Positions 34,800 through 48,094 of a DNA stretch of 64,000 nucleotides are shown here, in pieces. Source of the stretch: Thamnaconus septentrionalis (lineage: Eukaryota > Chordata > Actinopteri > Tetraodontiformes > Monacanthidae). Within the stretch, counting starts at the first letter, position 1, and each line of letters starts with the position of its first letter. The stretch is taken from NCBI GenBank assembly GCA_009823395.1, contig CM020511.1:19155001-19219000 (forward strand), given 5' to 3'. The position numbers were made by a program, and so were the translations under genes. The notes below the pieces were generated by a model that made no database searches, had not been told where the DNA came from, and was given only the letters and a program-made list of their open reading frames with translations.

Positions 34800-37700
34800 C
34801 TTTTGAAGCTGGTAAATGAAAGTCTGCGGTCTTGGGAGTTTTGGACTCCCTCCCACAGATCAGCCTCATTTTTCTCTTAGCCGTACTGACGCCGCGTTGC
34901 CGTTAGCGTCGATGGGGAGCGAACATTCCCCGCTGCTGATTTAAATTAGTTTCTCCACAACTGAGCCTGGTTAATGCAGCTGCCAGCAACAATGTCTATA
35001 TGGAGCTGCGAACATGTCTCTCCAAGGATTGGGATTTTGTTTTGGTTTTTTTGGCAGCGTGATGGCAATGGCGTGCATCTCCCTGTGCAGTGGATTTTCA
35101 TGCACTATACAGTAATACTTTACACACATTACACAACAGAGATAAGTAAAGGCCTGTTGTGAAGTCTGGGGATAAAAAAAAAGGCAGTGTGGGAATATTT
35201 TAAAAGCAAGCCAACAGCACTGCAGATGTCCATCAGTCCCTCTGTTGAGCAACTTGACGTCCAGCTGGCTGACTGCTGCGCCGAGAGCTCCCGGGGAACT
35301 CGGGGGGATTAAAAAGTTAAAAGGACTTTCCCAAACACGAGCGAACCCAGTCGGCACGCGGCATATAATATTTAGCACGTGACCACTGCCGTGGTCCTGT
35401 GATCTCAAATGGTTTAGAAGACATCTTTAACAACTGGCTTATGAACTTTGTTCCTAAACAAGCATTTAACTGCTTCTCTCCAACATGAATAATGCAGAGA
35501 CACAGACACTGCAGAGAACACAGAGCAGTCGGCGATATTAGTTCACTTCATGGTAATATATGTTACTGAAGAATGAGAGGAGAGGGTTTACGGAACATGG
35601 ATGCAGTCAAAGGTTTTTGAAATCAAAAGAATTTATTCTGTGCCACAAAAATCTACTTCCGGATCGACATCTACAGAACATCTACGCTGATGTTGCAGTT
35701 TCCTGGGCAACTTAAACAGCTTCCATGTTGTATGGAGACAATATAAAGAAGTGTAGACTCCAGCATCAATTGTGTTAAGGAGAGAATCAGCTGATGGTCT
35801 TCATCACAAAGAGGGTCCATCACACCGACTGGTCATGAGGCAAATCATACGATTGATAAGACATTGGAATGTACTGTAATGTCATGTGAAGTGCTAATAA
35901 GGGACAGAGGAGCATGTCCAGCAGAAATGGTGATATTATGATTTTGTGACATCAATCATGAATACAAATGAAACCTTTTCACTTAGCTGTCCAATGTCGG
36001 AAACATTTCAGCTTTTTTTGTCTGCAGTCCTAGTTTTTGCTCTTTGCTCCAAAACTGATGCTGAAGGTAGTGAGCGTTCTTGAGGTTCTTGCAATGGTGC
36101 GTTTGCCGAGGCACGAAAACACACATTTAGCCGTAGCCGACCCGCCGCCTCACCCCTGCACCTCCAGTGATGATGCGATAACACTGTGGCCCAAGTGGAG
36201 GGGAGCGAGCCGGAGCGAGCTGGAGGCCCATCGGGCGGCGGCAGCAGCGGAGCGGCAGGGGGGGGGTGAGAGAGAGCCGGCCTCTCCCCCCGGGTTTGAT
36301 TTATCGTCCGGCGCTCGGCTGTTACTGCGCAGATCTGCTGCCGAGGCCAGGGGTTAATTGTCCCACACTGGGGTCTATTTCTAATAGAACGGTCCCAGAT
36401 ATGGGACCCGACACGTCCAAACGCCGGCACTATATTATTCCCCGCTGCTCGGGTAAATGAAGCTTGCCGACTCCTCCCCCAGAAGAGTCTCATCATCCAG
36501 AAGGAGGGAGCGGCGACGTAAGGCCCAGCCGCTGCCCCGGGAATGTCATCTCCCGACCGACGGGGACATTGGCTCATCCATCACCAGCAGCTCATTCCCT
36601 CCTCACCTTCTTCTGGAAGGACCAATGGGCGTGGGCGCTGTTGCCGCTCGTTTTTTTTATTATTTTATTTTATTTTTTCCCTTATAGCATCGTTCAGTCC
36701 AACAGCCGCTAAAAAGTCCGGCCCTGAAGCAGCGGTGGAAACACCGTCCGCATTTGCTGTCAAAACATTTGCATGATAGGTTCCCATTAGGTTCGCTTAG
36801 TTTCTTTCATGGTTCAGTTGAAGTTGCTCGGCTGTTGGCTTCAATATTGCTCTGCCAGGGAAAAAAAAAATCTGCTCTCACAACCAAGTGTGATTACCAT
36901 TCGATCACATCCATCTCCTGACCCAGTTAATCAGTTCTAAATCCTGCCGATAACTATTTGGATGAAAAACTGTACACGAGCACGTATTTACAATCGAAAG
37001 GCCCGCGTGCATTGTGCTGCGTCTTTCGAAAATGCACCAGATGCTGTGTACCTTTAATTTCCTGTTTGGAGGTGATCTCATCTACATAAACCGATGCAAA
37101 CGGGGAGCGACGGCGCTTGAAAATAGACTCAGCAAATATCTGGAGCGCAGCGGAGCGCTTTAGGGACACTTCAGAGACGCGTTCCCAGCACGGTGGAATT
37201 GCACAAACTGGCTGGAAGGGAAAGTATTCACTCCGCAGTGACACATCGCGCCCATGCCAGGTATGCAGATGCTTCAGTGGAAATTATGGGATAATCCCGC
37301 TCCCCTGGATTGGATCTTTGACTGCCTTTATATATTAAAAAAAAAACTAAACTGTGTTATATCACGTAATCATCCGCAACATACCATCTCCAACTGTCTG
37401 GCGAAGCAGCACTGACTGCACTAGCAAGAAGCAGCCAATCAGGACTCGGGATCCTCTCGGCATTCTGATGGATGCCTGTAAACTCCTCAAGCCGTCCTGT
37501 AATTCACCCGACACACTCGCCAAAACATGCTGCCATATGATAACTGTTTTATCTATGTCCAAACCTTCTGCCTCCACTTCATCGCGCTGCCAGCTCCCCA
37601 GTACGCAATTGTTGTGCTTTTGCATGTAAAACATGTTTTGAAATGACTTATGAAATAAAAGAAATGGAACCAGCCAGCCAAACGGGCAACCTTTCAAAAC

Positions 37701-38900
37701 AGCCTTTCAGCCTTTGCACGGCTGTTAGAGGCAGCAGCAGCGGCTTAGAAGTGTTGAATCGAACGGAGAGGAATCTTATTGAAACAGGACTGAGGCCGAT
37801 GAAGAGGATGACGATGAGGATGATGATGCTGGGCAGATGGAAAAAAGAAAAAACCTGTATCTTATTCCTGCCGTTTAAACGCTCATTTGCAAGTTTACCG
37901 TCAGCGGCACCGTCGCAGATCGCTCCCTAAGTCAGTAAACGCCTCTCGAGACTTCACAGCAGACTCAGATTACTTCAGCTTTGCCCCCTGAAAAGTGACG
38001 CCATGAACGCCGTCGGAGAACGGGAAGCCTCGGCAGCTCCTCTCACCGGGGATGTAAAGTCGGGCGACAGTTTGTTTGCCTAATTCGTCGAACAGGTTCC
38101 TGGGAATACGTGCAAAAAAAAAAAAAAAAAAATGCTCCCCGAGTTGAGCAGGTTCACGTCGAGTGGAGGGCCGCCGGTCGACCACTGGCCACTGGTGTCA
38201 CATGTCGGCCCTTCATCTCACATTTTGTATCTGTGCCTCTGTTTACTCCTATAATCCCCCTGCCTGGCTTTTCTAATTAGAGTGTCACTCGGCAAATGCG
38301 GAGCGCCTCTTGTCAGAGCGTCTGCTTATCCTGGTTATTTGCATATGTTTTAGGCACAAGGATGTTGGTCTAAGCTTATTTAAGGTGCCACGACTCTGAC
38401 AGCTTTCTGCTTGAATAAATCAAACACCGGCGGCAACAGTGGTGGTGGTGGTAGTGGAGGGGCCGGCGAGGGAGAGAAATCGATGGAGTTGCTGAGATTT
38501 TGTACTGCAGAGTATCAGGAACAGTTAAGGTGACGTCTGGAAATTACAGAGCTGCAGTCGAGACCGCCTCGTCCACTGTCAAATTGGGAACCTTTTTTTT
38601 CCCTCCCCCTCTGTAATATTTCAAAGAAAAAGAGCGATCGCTCCTCACATACACGGAGCAATCGTTTGATCTGAAACACTGCAGTTAATCTTTTCGCCGA
38701 CTGGAGAAAAGGTTCACTGAGGGGAGTGAGTGGAATGAAACGACGGAGGACAATAGCAGGAGGGAGGAGGGGGGGCAGGAAGTGGCGCAGATTTTAATCA
38801 GCAGCATTTCTTTGAAGAGACAAATGGTGGCATGCGTCCGTAAGTCCTCGGACAGCTGTGTGTGAAAATGCCAGTGGAAATTAGCCAAATAATTTGCACA
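34800..38900. other. Unique sequence, no recognised gene
   Basis: AT-rich at 35400-36000, CpG-rich at about 36110-36560 (with a 189-codon minus-strand frame judged fortuitous), then AT-rich again. A poly(A) run lies at 38114-38131 and GGTGGT repeats near 38440. No exon or named element recognised. Confidence 0.4.
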
Positions 38901-38902
38901 TC

Positions 38903-38963
38903 CGCACACGCACACGCACCCGCACACGCACACGCGCAAACACACACACACACACACACACAC
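38903..38963. repeat. (CA)n with CG interruptions
   Basis: CACACG-type imperfect units followed by eleven or more pure CA units. Confidence 0.94.
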
Positions 38964-40050
38964 TGGATAATCATTTGATACCAGCTCAATAGGACCATAT
39001 AACAATCAGATTGTGCATGCTGCAGTTCAAATACAACCAGTGGTGGGAAACCTAGAGATAATCCTGCATTACAAAGCATTTTATTTGTTTCAACAGTCAG
39101 CCTCATCATCATCAGAATGCCTCTTTAGATTAATGAAGCCGCAAACAGCCGGTAAATTCAGATGTTTGGCCACATAAATGAAAAACAATAAAAAAAAATA
39201 AAAATAAACAACCCCATAAATGCATTCAGCTCATTGAAGTGCAGCATCGAAACCTTTCAAAACTCGAAGCAAACAGTTATAGCATCTGTTATAGTATAGT
39301 CTTCCAAACAATAAAAACAAACCTGTTAGGGACTCACACTGTTTTTCATTATCTCATCATAACCCGCATGCAGTTTTTAACAGCTGAATATGAGCTCCCG
39401 CCTCTATCACGACCTCCAGCCCGCCGGAGCGACTCACAAAATTGTTCGCTCGCAAACGCCGTGACTCAGGAAGAGAAGCGGCGAGCTCGGCAAAGTGCCG
39501 ATGTTTAGTCCAAATGGGACAATCAATGACTCGACTGATGTTTCTGCGCCAGGAGTCGGCCTTTTAAATTACCATGCCTGGCTGTCGCCACTCCTGCAGG
39601 TCCCCTCAATCACGCACCCAAGTCACATTTGTCTCCTCATTGGAGTCGCGGCAGGAGATCAGCCTGTCGATCTTTTCATCCCACGACGGCTCAGGACACT
39701 CAAGAAATCAAGGTTCATCAGTGCTCCGATGAAAAAGGAAGAGCGGGGGAAACTTTTTTTTTTTTATGATTGTTTTCCTTTAAGGCCTAATAGTGGAATG
39801 GAATGGAAATGGGGTGTAGAAAATGGAATAAAATAAAGACTTGTCCTGTTTAAAAAAAGCCACTGTGGTGTCCTTCTCTAATAACAAATAATCAAACATT
39901 TTATATTTGCAACTAGTATCTCGCATCTACTACAGCCCAGAACATGGAGATTCTTTGGTGACTTCACCCTGACAGAAAAAAACAAGAACGGGTCAGACAA
40001 CCCTGGATGACCTTTCCCACATGGAAACTGCAACATGCTTTCTCTGTATG

Positions 40051-40280
40051 GCAGCGCGGCGGTGTAGCAGTTAGCACCATCACCTGTGTTCAATTCCCCC
40101 AGTGAGGAGGGAATTTCTGTGTTGAGCCTGCATGTTCTCCCTCCACGTCTGCATGTGGGTTTTCTGTGAGTGCTCCGCTTCACTCCCCCACACCCATCAA
40201 AAACATGTACCGCGCTACTCGTCTGTGCCCTTGACCAAAGGCACCGCCGAAGATCTGGATCTGGAGTTCCGTAGTAACTA
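40051..40280 (+). mobile_element. tRNA-like SINE, decayed
   Basis: GCGGCGGTGTAGCAGTTAGC (A-box-like TAGCAGTTAGC) is followed about 30 bases later by GTTCAATTCCCCC (B-box-like). Then comes 'gcctgcatgttctccctccacgtctgcatgtgggttttc', which matches my memory of the body of a widespread fish repeat ('tgcatgttctccccgtgcctgcgtgggttttctcc'). No poly(A) or tail was defined. Confidence 0.65.
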
Positions 40281-40769
40281 GAACAGATCACGGGGGAAGT
40301 GCTTTATTGTATTCGTACACAGATTACAGAGCTAAATTCAACTAGATTTCTAGAACGCCAAAAGTCCTTGGAATTGCTGTCCTATTGTGGGTCCCTTTTC
40401 AATCAACTGGAGTTGATGCAAGCGCATTTACGAGAAAATTATCACATTATTTTGTGATAACAATCACGTTACAACATGAAACTGAGCCCTGTTTTTTTTT
40501 TTTTTTCCTAGGGTGGCAGCAATGCACTTTATTTTTCACATTAAATTAATGATTTTTAAAAAAAAAAAACAGCCACACAGTTATGCCACCACCTGGTAAA
40601 GCGCCGACAGCTGTACAGCCATCAACCACCTCCGCTTGAAACGTTACGCACGCTGACACGTGCCCTTAATTGCCCGCCGATCAGAACGGGTAACTCGCAG
40701 CGGGACCCAGCGAGTCACCTGAGAAATGCAGCCAGGAGGCGAAGCGCCAACAAGCTGTCATCTCATCCT

Positions 40770-40818
40770 CCACAAATGGAAGGGTGGTCGAGGAGGAGGA
40801 GGAGGAGGAGGAGGAGGT
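40770..40818. repeat. (GGA)n low-complexity tract
   Basis: GGAGGA units from about 40788 to 40817. Confidence 0.9.
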
Positions 40819-41129
40819 GGCGATGTAGCGCTCCCGCACTCCTCGCCGAGAGCCTCATCTGCAGTGAGCGAACGTGCGCTTGGGGATCCAGGTGGGAGCG
40901 GCTGAGTAACACTGGAGGCAGTCCGAGGGAGGAATCCAGGCCTGATTTGCATTGCGGCGAGCGCGGCCCGATGCATCAGCGGCAGACAGGTATATTTATT
41001 CTCCACAGAGGCTCTCCTTCCTCCTCGGCAGTTCCTCCCCCCCCAGCCTCCTCTGAAAGCCATCCATCCACCGCACCTGAATACGCAATGAAATCATCTC
41101 TCTGCCTCCCCGGGCATTAATAACTCAAC

Positions 41130-43080
41130 CCTGGTGGCTGGATGGGGCCCCGCGCAGCCGAGAGGGGCCGGGGGAAAATAGATTGAGAAAAGAAAGAGTT
41201 GGCGAGGTAGGTGCACCGGTACAGTAGCGCTCTGGGGCAAACGGTAGCCAAATATGCTAACGGAGCAACTCAAAGATCTCAGAGTGCCGCTTCTCTGTTC
41301 TCCTGGGGAGGCGGAAAAGGAATGAGACTCCCCCCAGAGTGTAATACTTCAAGTTTGGCTGATTGTTTGTGAACTTTTTACGACCCGTGATGCACACAAA
41401 ATAGCTGGGTGGGTTTTTTTCTTATCAAGCCCAGAACATCTCAGGCATCCGAGTTAAAAAAAAAAAAAAGAAAAAACTGAAGTGGCTCTGGTCCATTCAG
41501 CGAAGAAAACCTTCCTTTCCTTTTTGAAAATCTCCGATCCTGGCTCCAATCATTTTTATATTGTAATTCAAATGAGGTAAAGTTGCACAGAGTTTTTCTC
41601 CTTTCATCTCGCAAGGGTGAACAATGACACAAAGGCCGGTTTCATACTGAATTCAAGATATCACTCAAGCTTTGTGATTCGGGGCAAAATTGTTTTTCTT
41701 TTCCTCCCCCCACTCACTTTAAAGGGGCCAGTGGTAATATTTCATCGGCGGCGGTGGGTTTTCTGATAAAAGTATATCAGATGTCGGTGGAATAAGACTG
41801 AAAAAAAAATATGATAGTAGCAGCCGGTTCACCGTCGCTCTCAGGTTATCTGAGGGGGAAAACAAGGACGGCAAGACAAAAACCACATGAGCTTCTTGTG
41901 CCACGTTTCTCCTTCAGCAGAGGAAAAAAAACGATAGAGAACATGAATTATTCCGCTTGCCATTTCCTGTGGGTTTACGGTGGGGAGGAGGGGAGCTAAC
42001 TTCCACTTCACACTACTGAAAAAAGGGACTCTGCTTTAATTGGCTTAAATTTTGAGTTGTTTTTTTTCTCTTCCCCACAACGTTGGACTAGTTTGAGTTG
42101 ACCTCTTTTCTCAGGTAGGAGTGCCACGAAAACATCCACGTCTTAATGAAAAAATAAAATAAATGTGCAGACGCTCTGTCTCCACTTCTTGCTTCTTGCT
42201 TCCCTTCCAACATCTGTTTCATCAGAGGCTCTTTCAGATCCGCCGAATCAAAATCTGTCACGGATGGCGGCCGTGACGGCTGAAGGACGCCACAGTGCGT
42301 CTCCGGCCTGAGCGTCCAACAGCGAGCCTGACGAGGAGACCAAGGCGGCCGCAGCCGAGACGCTTCCCATTGAACTCGGCTTGTAATGAGATTTAAAACT
42401 GAGCCAAATGTGCCGCATTGTTTTAACTCGGCACGGCGGCTGTAACGATCCGAGGATTAAATACTTAATCAACAGACAGCGAGTCGGACAACTAATTAAA
42501 AGCAAAGTTGAATGGATTCCATATAAAATGCTTTTGACACAGCTCACTTTTACAGTGGTAATACGCTGTGACCTTACCATAAGTCGTAATCTGTTTTTTT
42601 TCCCCCTCGCACCCCCTCCTGCGAGCTGCATCATTAATTCATCTGTACTGGGACGTGATTCATAAAGGCTTTGGAGGTGAACTTCTAATTCAGGAGCTTG
42701 TACACCTCCTTGAAAAAGTATTTGGAGGATTTTCCAAGGACCTTCCGGGGCCACTTCCCCGGAATTCCAGAGAGGCTGCCAGGGTCGGAATTAAGGGCCC
42801 CTATAGATAAAGTTTAGTTAGCGTAACTTTGAATTTTTACCACAACCTTTTCTGTGTAAACATTTTTCACTGTTTTTATAGTGTGTGACATTGGAAAAGC
42901 AAGAAGGTCAGAGCAAAATTGAAGAAAAAAAATAACAGCTCAACAATGAAAACAACGTAAATTCAACCTAGAACTCCTCATTTCACATTGCCAGGCTTTG
43001 TGCTGCCAGCGCGCCAACTTGCTTTCTGCTTGCTAAATTGGCAAATTAGAGACGACACTTTCAAAGATCTTTAAAGGTTT
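41130..43080. other. Unique sequence, no recognised gene
   Basis: Mixed composition. A 168-codon minus-strand frame at 42248-42754 has no recognisable domain. Nothing else seen. Confidence 0.4.
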
Positions 43081-43084
43081 CGAG

Positions 43085-43127
43085 CGTGTGTGTGTGTGCG
43101 TGCGTGTTTGTGTGTGTGCGTGCGTGC
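43085..43127. repeat. Imperfect (GT)n microsatellite
   Basis: GTGT tract with GC interruptions. Confidence 0.92.
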
Positions 43128-44231
43128 TTAGAAGTAACATTTTTCCCATCTTGAAACCCTTCAACATTTCTCACTTTTCTTTTTTTCTTTTTAAGAGGAC
43201 ACCTGAGAAACATGCTTGGCTGATAAAAACATGCAGCCATTGAAAAGAGTGAGATTCACACACTGGCTGTGCTGCTTCGGTCTGTGTCGTCTGATCAGAT
43301 CAGTCGCCAGGAAAGCGACTGAACTCTGCCAGTGTGGTTGCAGAAGGCGGGAAGACGACCTCGGACTTCATTCAAAGGCTGCAAAGTCCAGCAATCAAGT
43401 GCGACGTGAACAAAGACGAACACATAAAGACGCTCTGGTCTCCTTTCAGTGTGTTTTTTTTTTTTTTTTTTTCCTTTCATGCCTGTTTTAGATTTGAGTC
43501 AAACTGCCGATAAGAAAGAATAACAACACTGACAGCAACACCTGCCGCGTTCGTCTGTCACTCTCACAAACACTCACTTCCTGTACCTGGAGGCGCCCAG
43601 CAACGACACAAAGGGTCACATGACAGCAAGAGGGAGTTCAGTTTGGTTAATTAAGTCTCTTCCTTCCCCGTTCTACCTCCCATCTCTCCCTCAATGCTTC
43701 TCTTCTGCTCCTCTATCTGGAATCGCTTTGCGCTTGTTTACGCAAAAGAAAAAAGAATCTGATAATTAACAGCCTGGCCAGCTCATTTTTTGTGAAGGCC
43801 GCAGACAAATTAGTTTGACGTGACGCCAAAGCGTTGTCACACGGGAAGGTTAGAGGGAGACATCGCTGCACCGCTTGATGCACAAATCCCATAAATTGTT
43901 CTTTTGGAGGTGGATTACAGTTGGACAAATGAAGGGAGCGGGTGGGAGAATCTCACAGCTCTGGTTCTGATTCTGTCCGAGTTTCCAAGCAAAGTTCTGG
44001 AGAGCTTTATAAAGTGCTGCTGCTGCTGCTGACCTTTGAAGACTGAGGGGCCACGCCCCGTCAACATTACCCACCTCCTTAAACATAGCAGGGTTTATGG
44101 GGCTCCCTGCTGCTCAGACCTGAGCAGCTCTTATTGTTCAGTCCTCGCTCTGCTCTTAGTGCTCAGGTTCTCACCGCAGCACTTTCAGGAAACTGAAAAC
44201 TTTAGTGGCTGTGTGCTCTATTATTATAAGA

Positions 44232-44233
<2 letters not shown>

Positions 44234-44271
<38 letters not shown>

Positions 44272-44297
44272 CATATATATATATGTATATATATATA
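44234..44297. repeat. Compound (GT)n(AT)n microsatellite
   Basis: About fifteen GT units passing directly into TATATACATATATATATGTA-type sequence. The AT part contains a dyad and could extrude as a cruciform. Confidence 0.95.
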
Positions 44298-44900
44298 CTG
44301 TATTGGAAAGCACTTTATGACTTATGACTCGCTGTAATAATGGTACGTATATTTGAAAAGACTTTTTAAAGTTTTTTCTCTGCATGCATAATTGTCCTTG
44401 GCAGCAGTTGCACAACTCAACGTCTAACTTCAGGCGGTGAAACTGAGGTTTCACAATCAAACTGGCTTTGCAGCGTCACCTGAAGTACGATTTGATTAAA
44501 TCCAACGAAAGGGTTTTTTTTTTTTTTCATACAATTTGGGGCAACAGACGTGAAATGAGCTCTTTGTGGATGAGCCTCCTCACTGCGCCGCCATTCAAAT
44601 CAGTGTAACAAGCAGCAAGCAAAACACAAGATTCTCTTGTGAAATCAACTGAGCTGCCTTCGCCTGAAGCAGCAGGATGGGAAAATAACTTTTCAGGGTT
44701 TTTAATTTGACGAGTCAAATTAAAGTTGGCACCCAGGTTCAAAGCAGAAAAAAACAAAAACAAGTGGAAGGTTAAATAAAAGGCTGATTTCATGCTACCG
44801 TTGAGCTCGTCTAATGCTAAGTGACGCAGCAGCCACCCCTGAGTGTCTGTCACGTCGGTGAGAGCAGCAAATCTCCATGACGGCGGACTCAGAGTCAGAA

Positions 44901-44966
44901 AGAGGCAGGCAGGCAGGCAGGCAGACAGACAGGCTGGCAGGCAGGCAGACAGACAGACAGACAGAC
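44901..44966. repeat. Compound (GGCA)n/(CAGA)n repeat
   Basis: AGGCAGGC units alternate with ACAGACAG units over about 65 bases. Confidence 0.94.
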
Positions 44967-45406
44967 ATCCTCACGGCCGCAGCTGACGCGCCCGGAGGAG
45001 GAGGAGAACCACGGCGGGGGAAAAAACAACGAAAAATCTCTCTGGGAAAAGAGGGCAAGCGCTCAGATAGACGAGTCGTAACACTAAACAACGAGGGCAC
45101 CGAGCGAATTCATGAGACATCTGGACCTCCAGACTTTTAAAAGAGTCGACAGTCAGCTCGGCACCGACACTAAAAGACAATATCGCCCCCTCCCTCCCCA
45201 CCGCACCCTCCTCCCCAGAGGAAGATAAACCCTCGTGACAAACAGCGTTTCCAATGGATGAAGGTGAGCAAGTTGCCCGACGGCTGCAGGAGCATCAGGA
45301 TCAATCACTGGCCCTGTTGATCAGCTGATCAGGATGACAAATAAATGTAACTAGATCATATAAATGTTAACAATTAGCATCACAGTGCTTCCCAAAGACT
45401 GGTGCG

Positions 45407-45482
<76 letters not shown>
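45407..45482. repeat. (TAGA)19 microsatellite
   Basis: Nineteen uninterrupted tetranucleotide units, the longest perfect tetranucleotide array here. Confidence 0.97.
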
Positions 45483-45763
45483 CCCATTTGCACTTTGCTT
45501 TTTCTTTCAAAACTTTCAAGTTAAGCAGCCGATTAACGATGCAAAAATCGAGAGGAAAAAAAAAAAATCTTCTTCTTCCCACCGGAAAGTGTTTTCAAGT
45601 GCGCTTCACAAAGGAAGCGGTGACTGAGAAGCAGAAGGCAACCTCTGCAGCAGCGGCGCCACAGACGCGCATAAGAGAGGGAAAAAAAGAAAGAATGAAA
45701 AACGCAGAGTAGACACGCCGACTGTTTATACCAAAGTCACTTTTTCACCTTTCCTCCCCGGCC

Positions 45764-45796
<33 letters not shown>

Positions 45797-45815
45797 CCCC
45801 TCTCTCCCTCTCCCT
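45764..45815. repeat. (CT)n pyrimidine tract
   Basis: CT dinucleotides with TTTC and CCCCC interruptions, followed by CCTGCAG. On the plus strand this resembles a splice acceptor, but no exon follows it that I recognise. Confidence 0.93.
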
Positions 45816-46446
45816 GCAGCCTCCACCTGCTCTGCGTTTCATTCTGGGCTGTCACCCAGCCAGCCGTCACATTCATCTGATGGTCCAGTGTCTGGGCAGC
45901 TCCGGCGAGCGCCGTGCTCCTTCACCCTGCTTTGGACCTACTTCCTGGTGCAGCTGCCACCTGCCCAGCAGTGCAGCGCTCCACATTAATCTCACTGCCG
46001 CAGGAGCCAAGTGGTCAGTGCACTGCCGCGCCGCTTGCGCCGCTGCGTGAGCCTCCATTTCATTAGCTCGCCTAGTCCTAGTCCGAGTCCGTCTTTTACG
46101 GCGCCGGTGCCCAATGAAGAAAAAAAAAAGGGGGGGTGGGGAGGGAGGAAAAAAAACAAAGTGCTGCTGTCACCAGGAGACGGACGTGGAGACAAAGGGG
46201 AACAGACATCCAGCAATCACACATGAGGATGTGCTTTCACACTCAATCTGATAACAGACAGCTGCACTCTCACTACATAAACCGCATTCCAAACTGTCCC
46301 GAGTGTCGCGGGACATAAACATCCCGACTGTTTCTTTATCCGACTCCTTTTTTTGGAAAGCTGCGGCCCTCGATAAAATAATATAAACACTTCTCTATGT
46401 TTTTTTTGTTCATCTTTTCAAGGTAAATTCACAATGAAGGAAAGTA

Positions 46447-46810
46447 CACAGCGGTGGAAAAAAGTTTCCGGACACCTCATGCATTTGTAATGTATTATTG
46501 CAGTAAAAATCAGTCTTCAGTCTCGTGTTGTGTAGTCTATTTTGGTAGAGTTACCCACGTGCTGCACGTGCACTGTTCCATCCAGCTCAAAAGTGGATGT
46601 TTCCACTAGACGACTTCTATTGCAACACATCCAGAGTACAAGAAGTTTGGTTTTCTTATTTTGTCTTAAAACCGATAAGCAACAAATAATTTCCATTTAT
46701 TTGTATCTCTGTCTCTGAAGCCAAATATTTTGAAACACAAATAAGATTCTCTGGCAATAATTCAAGGACATTCATTTTAAGTGCGTCCAAAAACATTTTT
46801 CCACTCCTGT
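46447..46810. mobile_element. Tc1/mariner-type MITE
   Basis: The left end ACAGCGGTGGAAAAAAGTTT (continuing ccggacac) and the right end ACAGGAGTGGAAAAATGTTT (on the minus strand, continuing ttggacgcac) are inverted repeats over about 28 bases. TA flanks both sides (46445-46446 and 46811-46812), as expected for a Tc1/mariner TA target duplication. The 364-bp body has no transposase frame. Confidence 0.75.
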
Positions 46811-46819
46811 TATGTTTTT

Positions 46820-48060
46820 TCCCCTGTTTTTCGTGTTTACTATGTGGGATTTGTACTGTAAGAGGAATTTGCGTGAATTTACACATTTCTCGTTCTCATT
46901 TTGTTGACACAATCCTTCCTTATTTCACATTCATTGACCATTTGCATGATTAGGTTTGCGATTCCATGACAACAGACTCTGTATGTCCATAAAAACAGAA
47001 CCTTTATCATTCTCAACTGCTGGCCTGCCACGTCTCTGCTAAGAGCTGCTGCTTGAACACCAAAGCTTCCTGCTGATCCTGGTTCAGTTTCCTGCATCCT
47101 CACTTGCACTGAACTGGTCCCACCGCGGTGGAGAAGAAGCCGAAGGTTCTGTTGGTTCAGCTGCTCTTTGAAGCAGATGTGGAATGTGGTGGTGGGGGGA
47201 GAAATGAAAGCCAAGTCGCTCGCTGGCCACCTAACAGCCCGTGTATGTTTTACATCAACGCCGCTTCAAATTTTTGTTTTGTTTTTCCCATTATGAACTC
47301 CAGACACAGGGTGAGAAGAAACACCGGCGCCGGCCGGTTGTTGGGGCCACGCTGTGTGTTTTCAAACACAATTAAGGAGTGTCAGCGGCAATCTCTCGGA
47401 GACTGGTCAACGGGACGCTGATGTGGCGCCGGCTTCCCACGGCAGGCAGAGACATCAGCGTCTGGCCAGGTGAAGACAGCGGGAACCAAAGACATGTTTA
47501 AAGCGATTAGCCATGCCTCAGTCGCACTACTTTGAAGGCAGACCAAAAGCTCTGCGGCTTATTTTGAGCAAATTCCCATTTCCATTCTGCGCCCCTGACA
47601 TTATAGAAACTTCATGAATATCAAATTCACAAGTCTGCGGAAACTCCACGGGCAAGGAAAAAGGTCTGCGAGTCTTATCAAGCATCTATATACTCACCAA
47701 GCCTAATAAAAAGCAATGGCGCATTCATTTACCTGGGAAAAAAAGTTTGGCTCGCTCTGCGCTGGTGTGCTCTAAACAAAACAAACAAAAAACAACCGCG
47801 AGCGTCGGCAAAACTGCAAAGGAGACATTATACGACAGCGGCCCTGTCTGTTGGACATCAGCCAGCCAGTAGGGGGCAGTGTATGAGGTGAAAAGTCCCA
47901 GGGGGAGAGAAGAGAGAGACGACGGCTGCCAAGTCACTGTTAGAAAGCTAATCACTCCACTGACACCTTGGCGAGGGAGGTGTGGCTCGAGGAACCGGCT
48001 GGAACTCCTTCCTAGAAGAACCTTGGCAGCCAGAAAACTAAAAAAAAAATTTTAAAAATC
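46820..48060. other. Unique sequence, no recognised gene
   Basis: Nothing recognised beyond scattered A-rich runs. Confidence 0.4.
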
Positions 48061-48067
48061 ACTCCCC

Positions 48068-48094
48068 CACACACACACACACACACACACACAC
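48068..48094. repeat. (CA)13 microsatellite
   Basis: Thirteen CA units. Confidence 0.95.

Noticed and set aside
36008..36577. 189-codon minus-strand open frame
   Set aside because: GC-rich chance frame with no recognisable domain, conserved motif or splice context.
45764..45835. Pyrimidine tract ending CCTGCAG as a plus-strand splice acceptor
   Set aside because: No coding frame with a recognisable domain follows, and ptpru is on the other strand.
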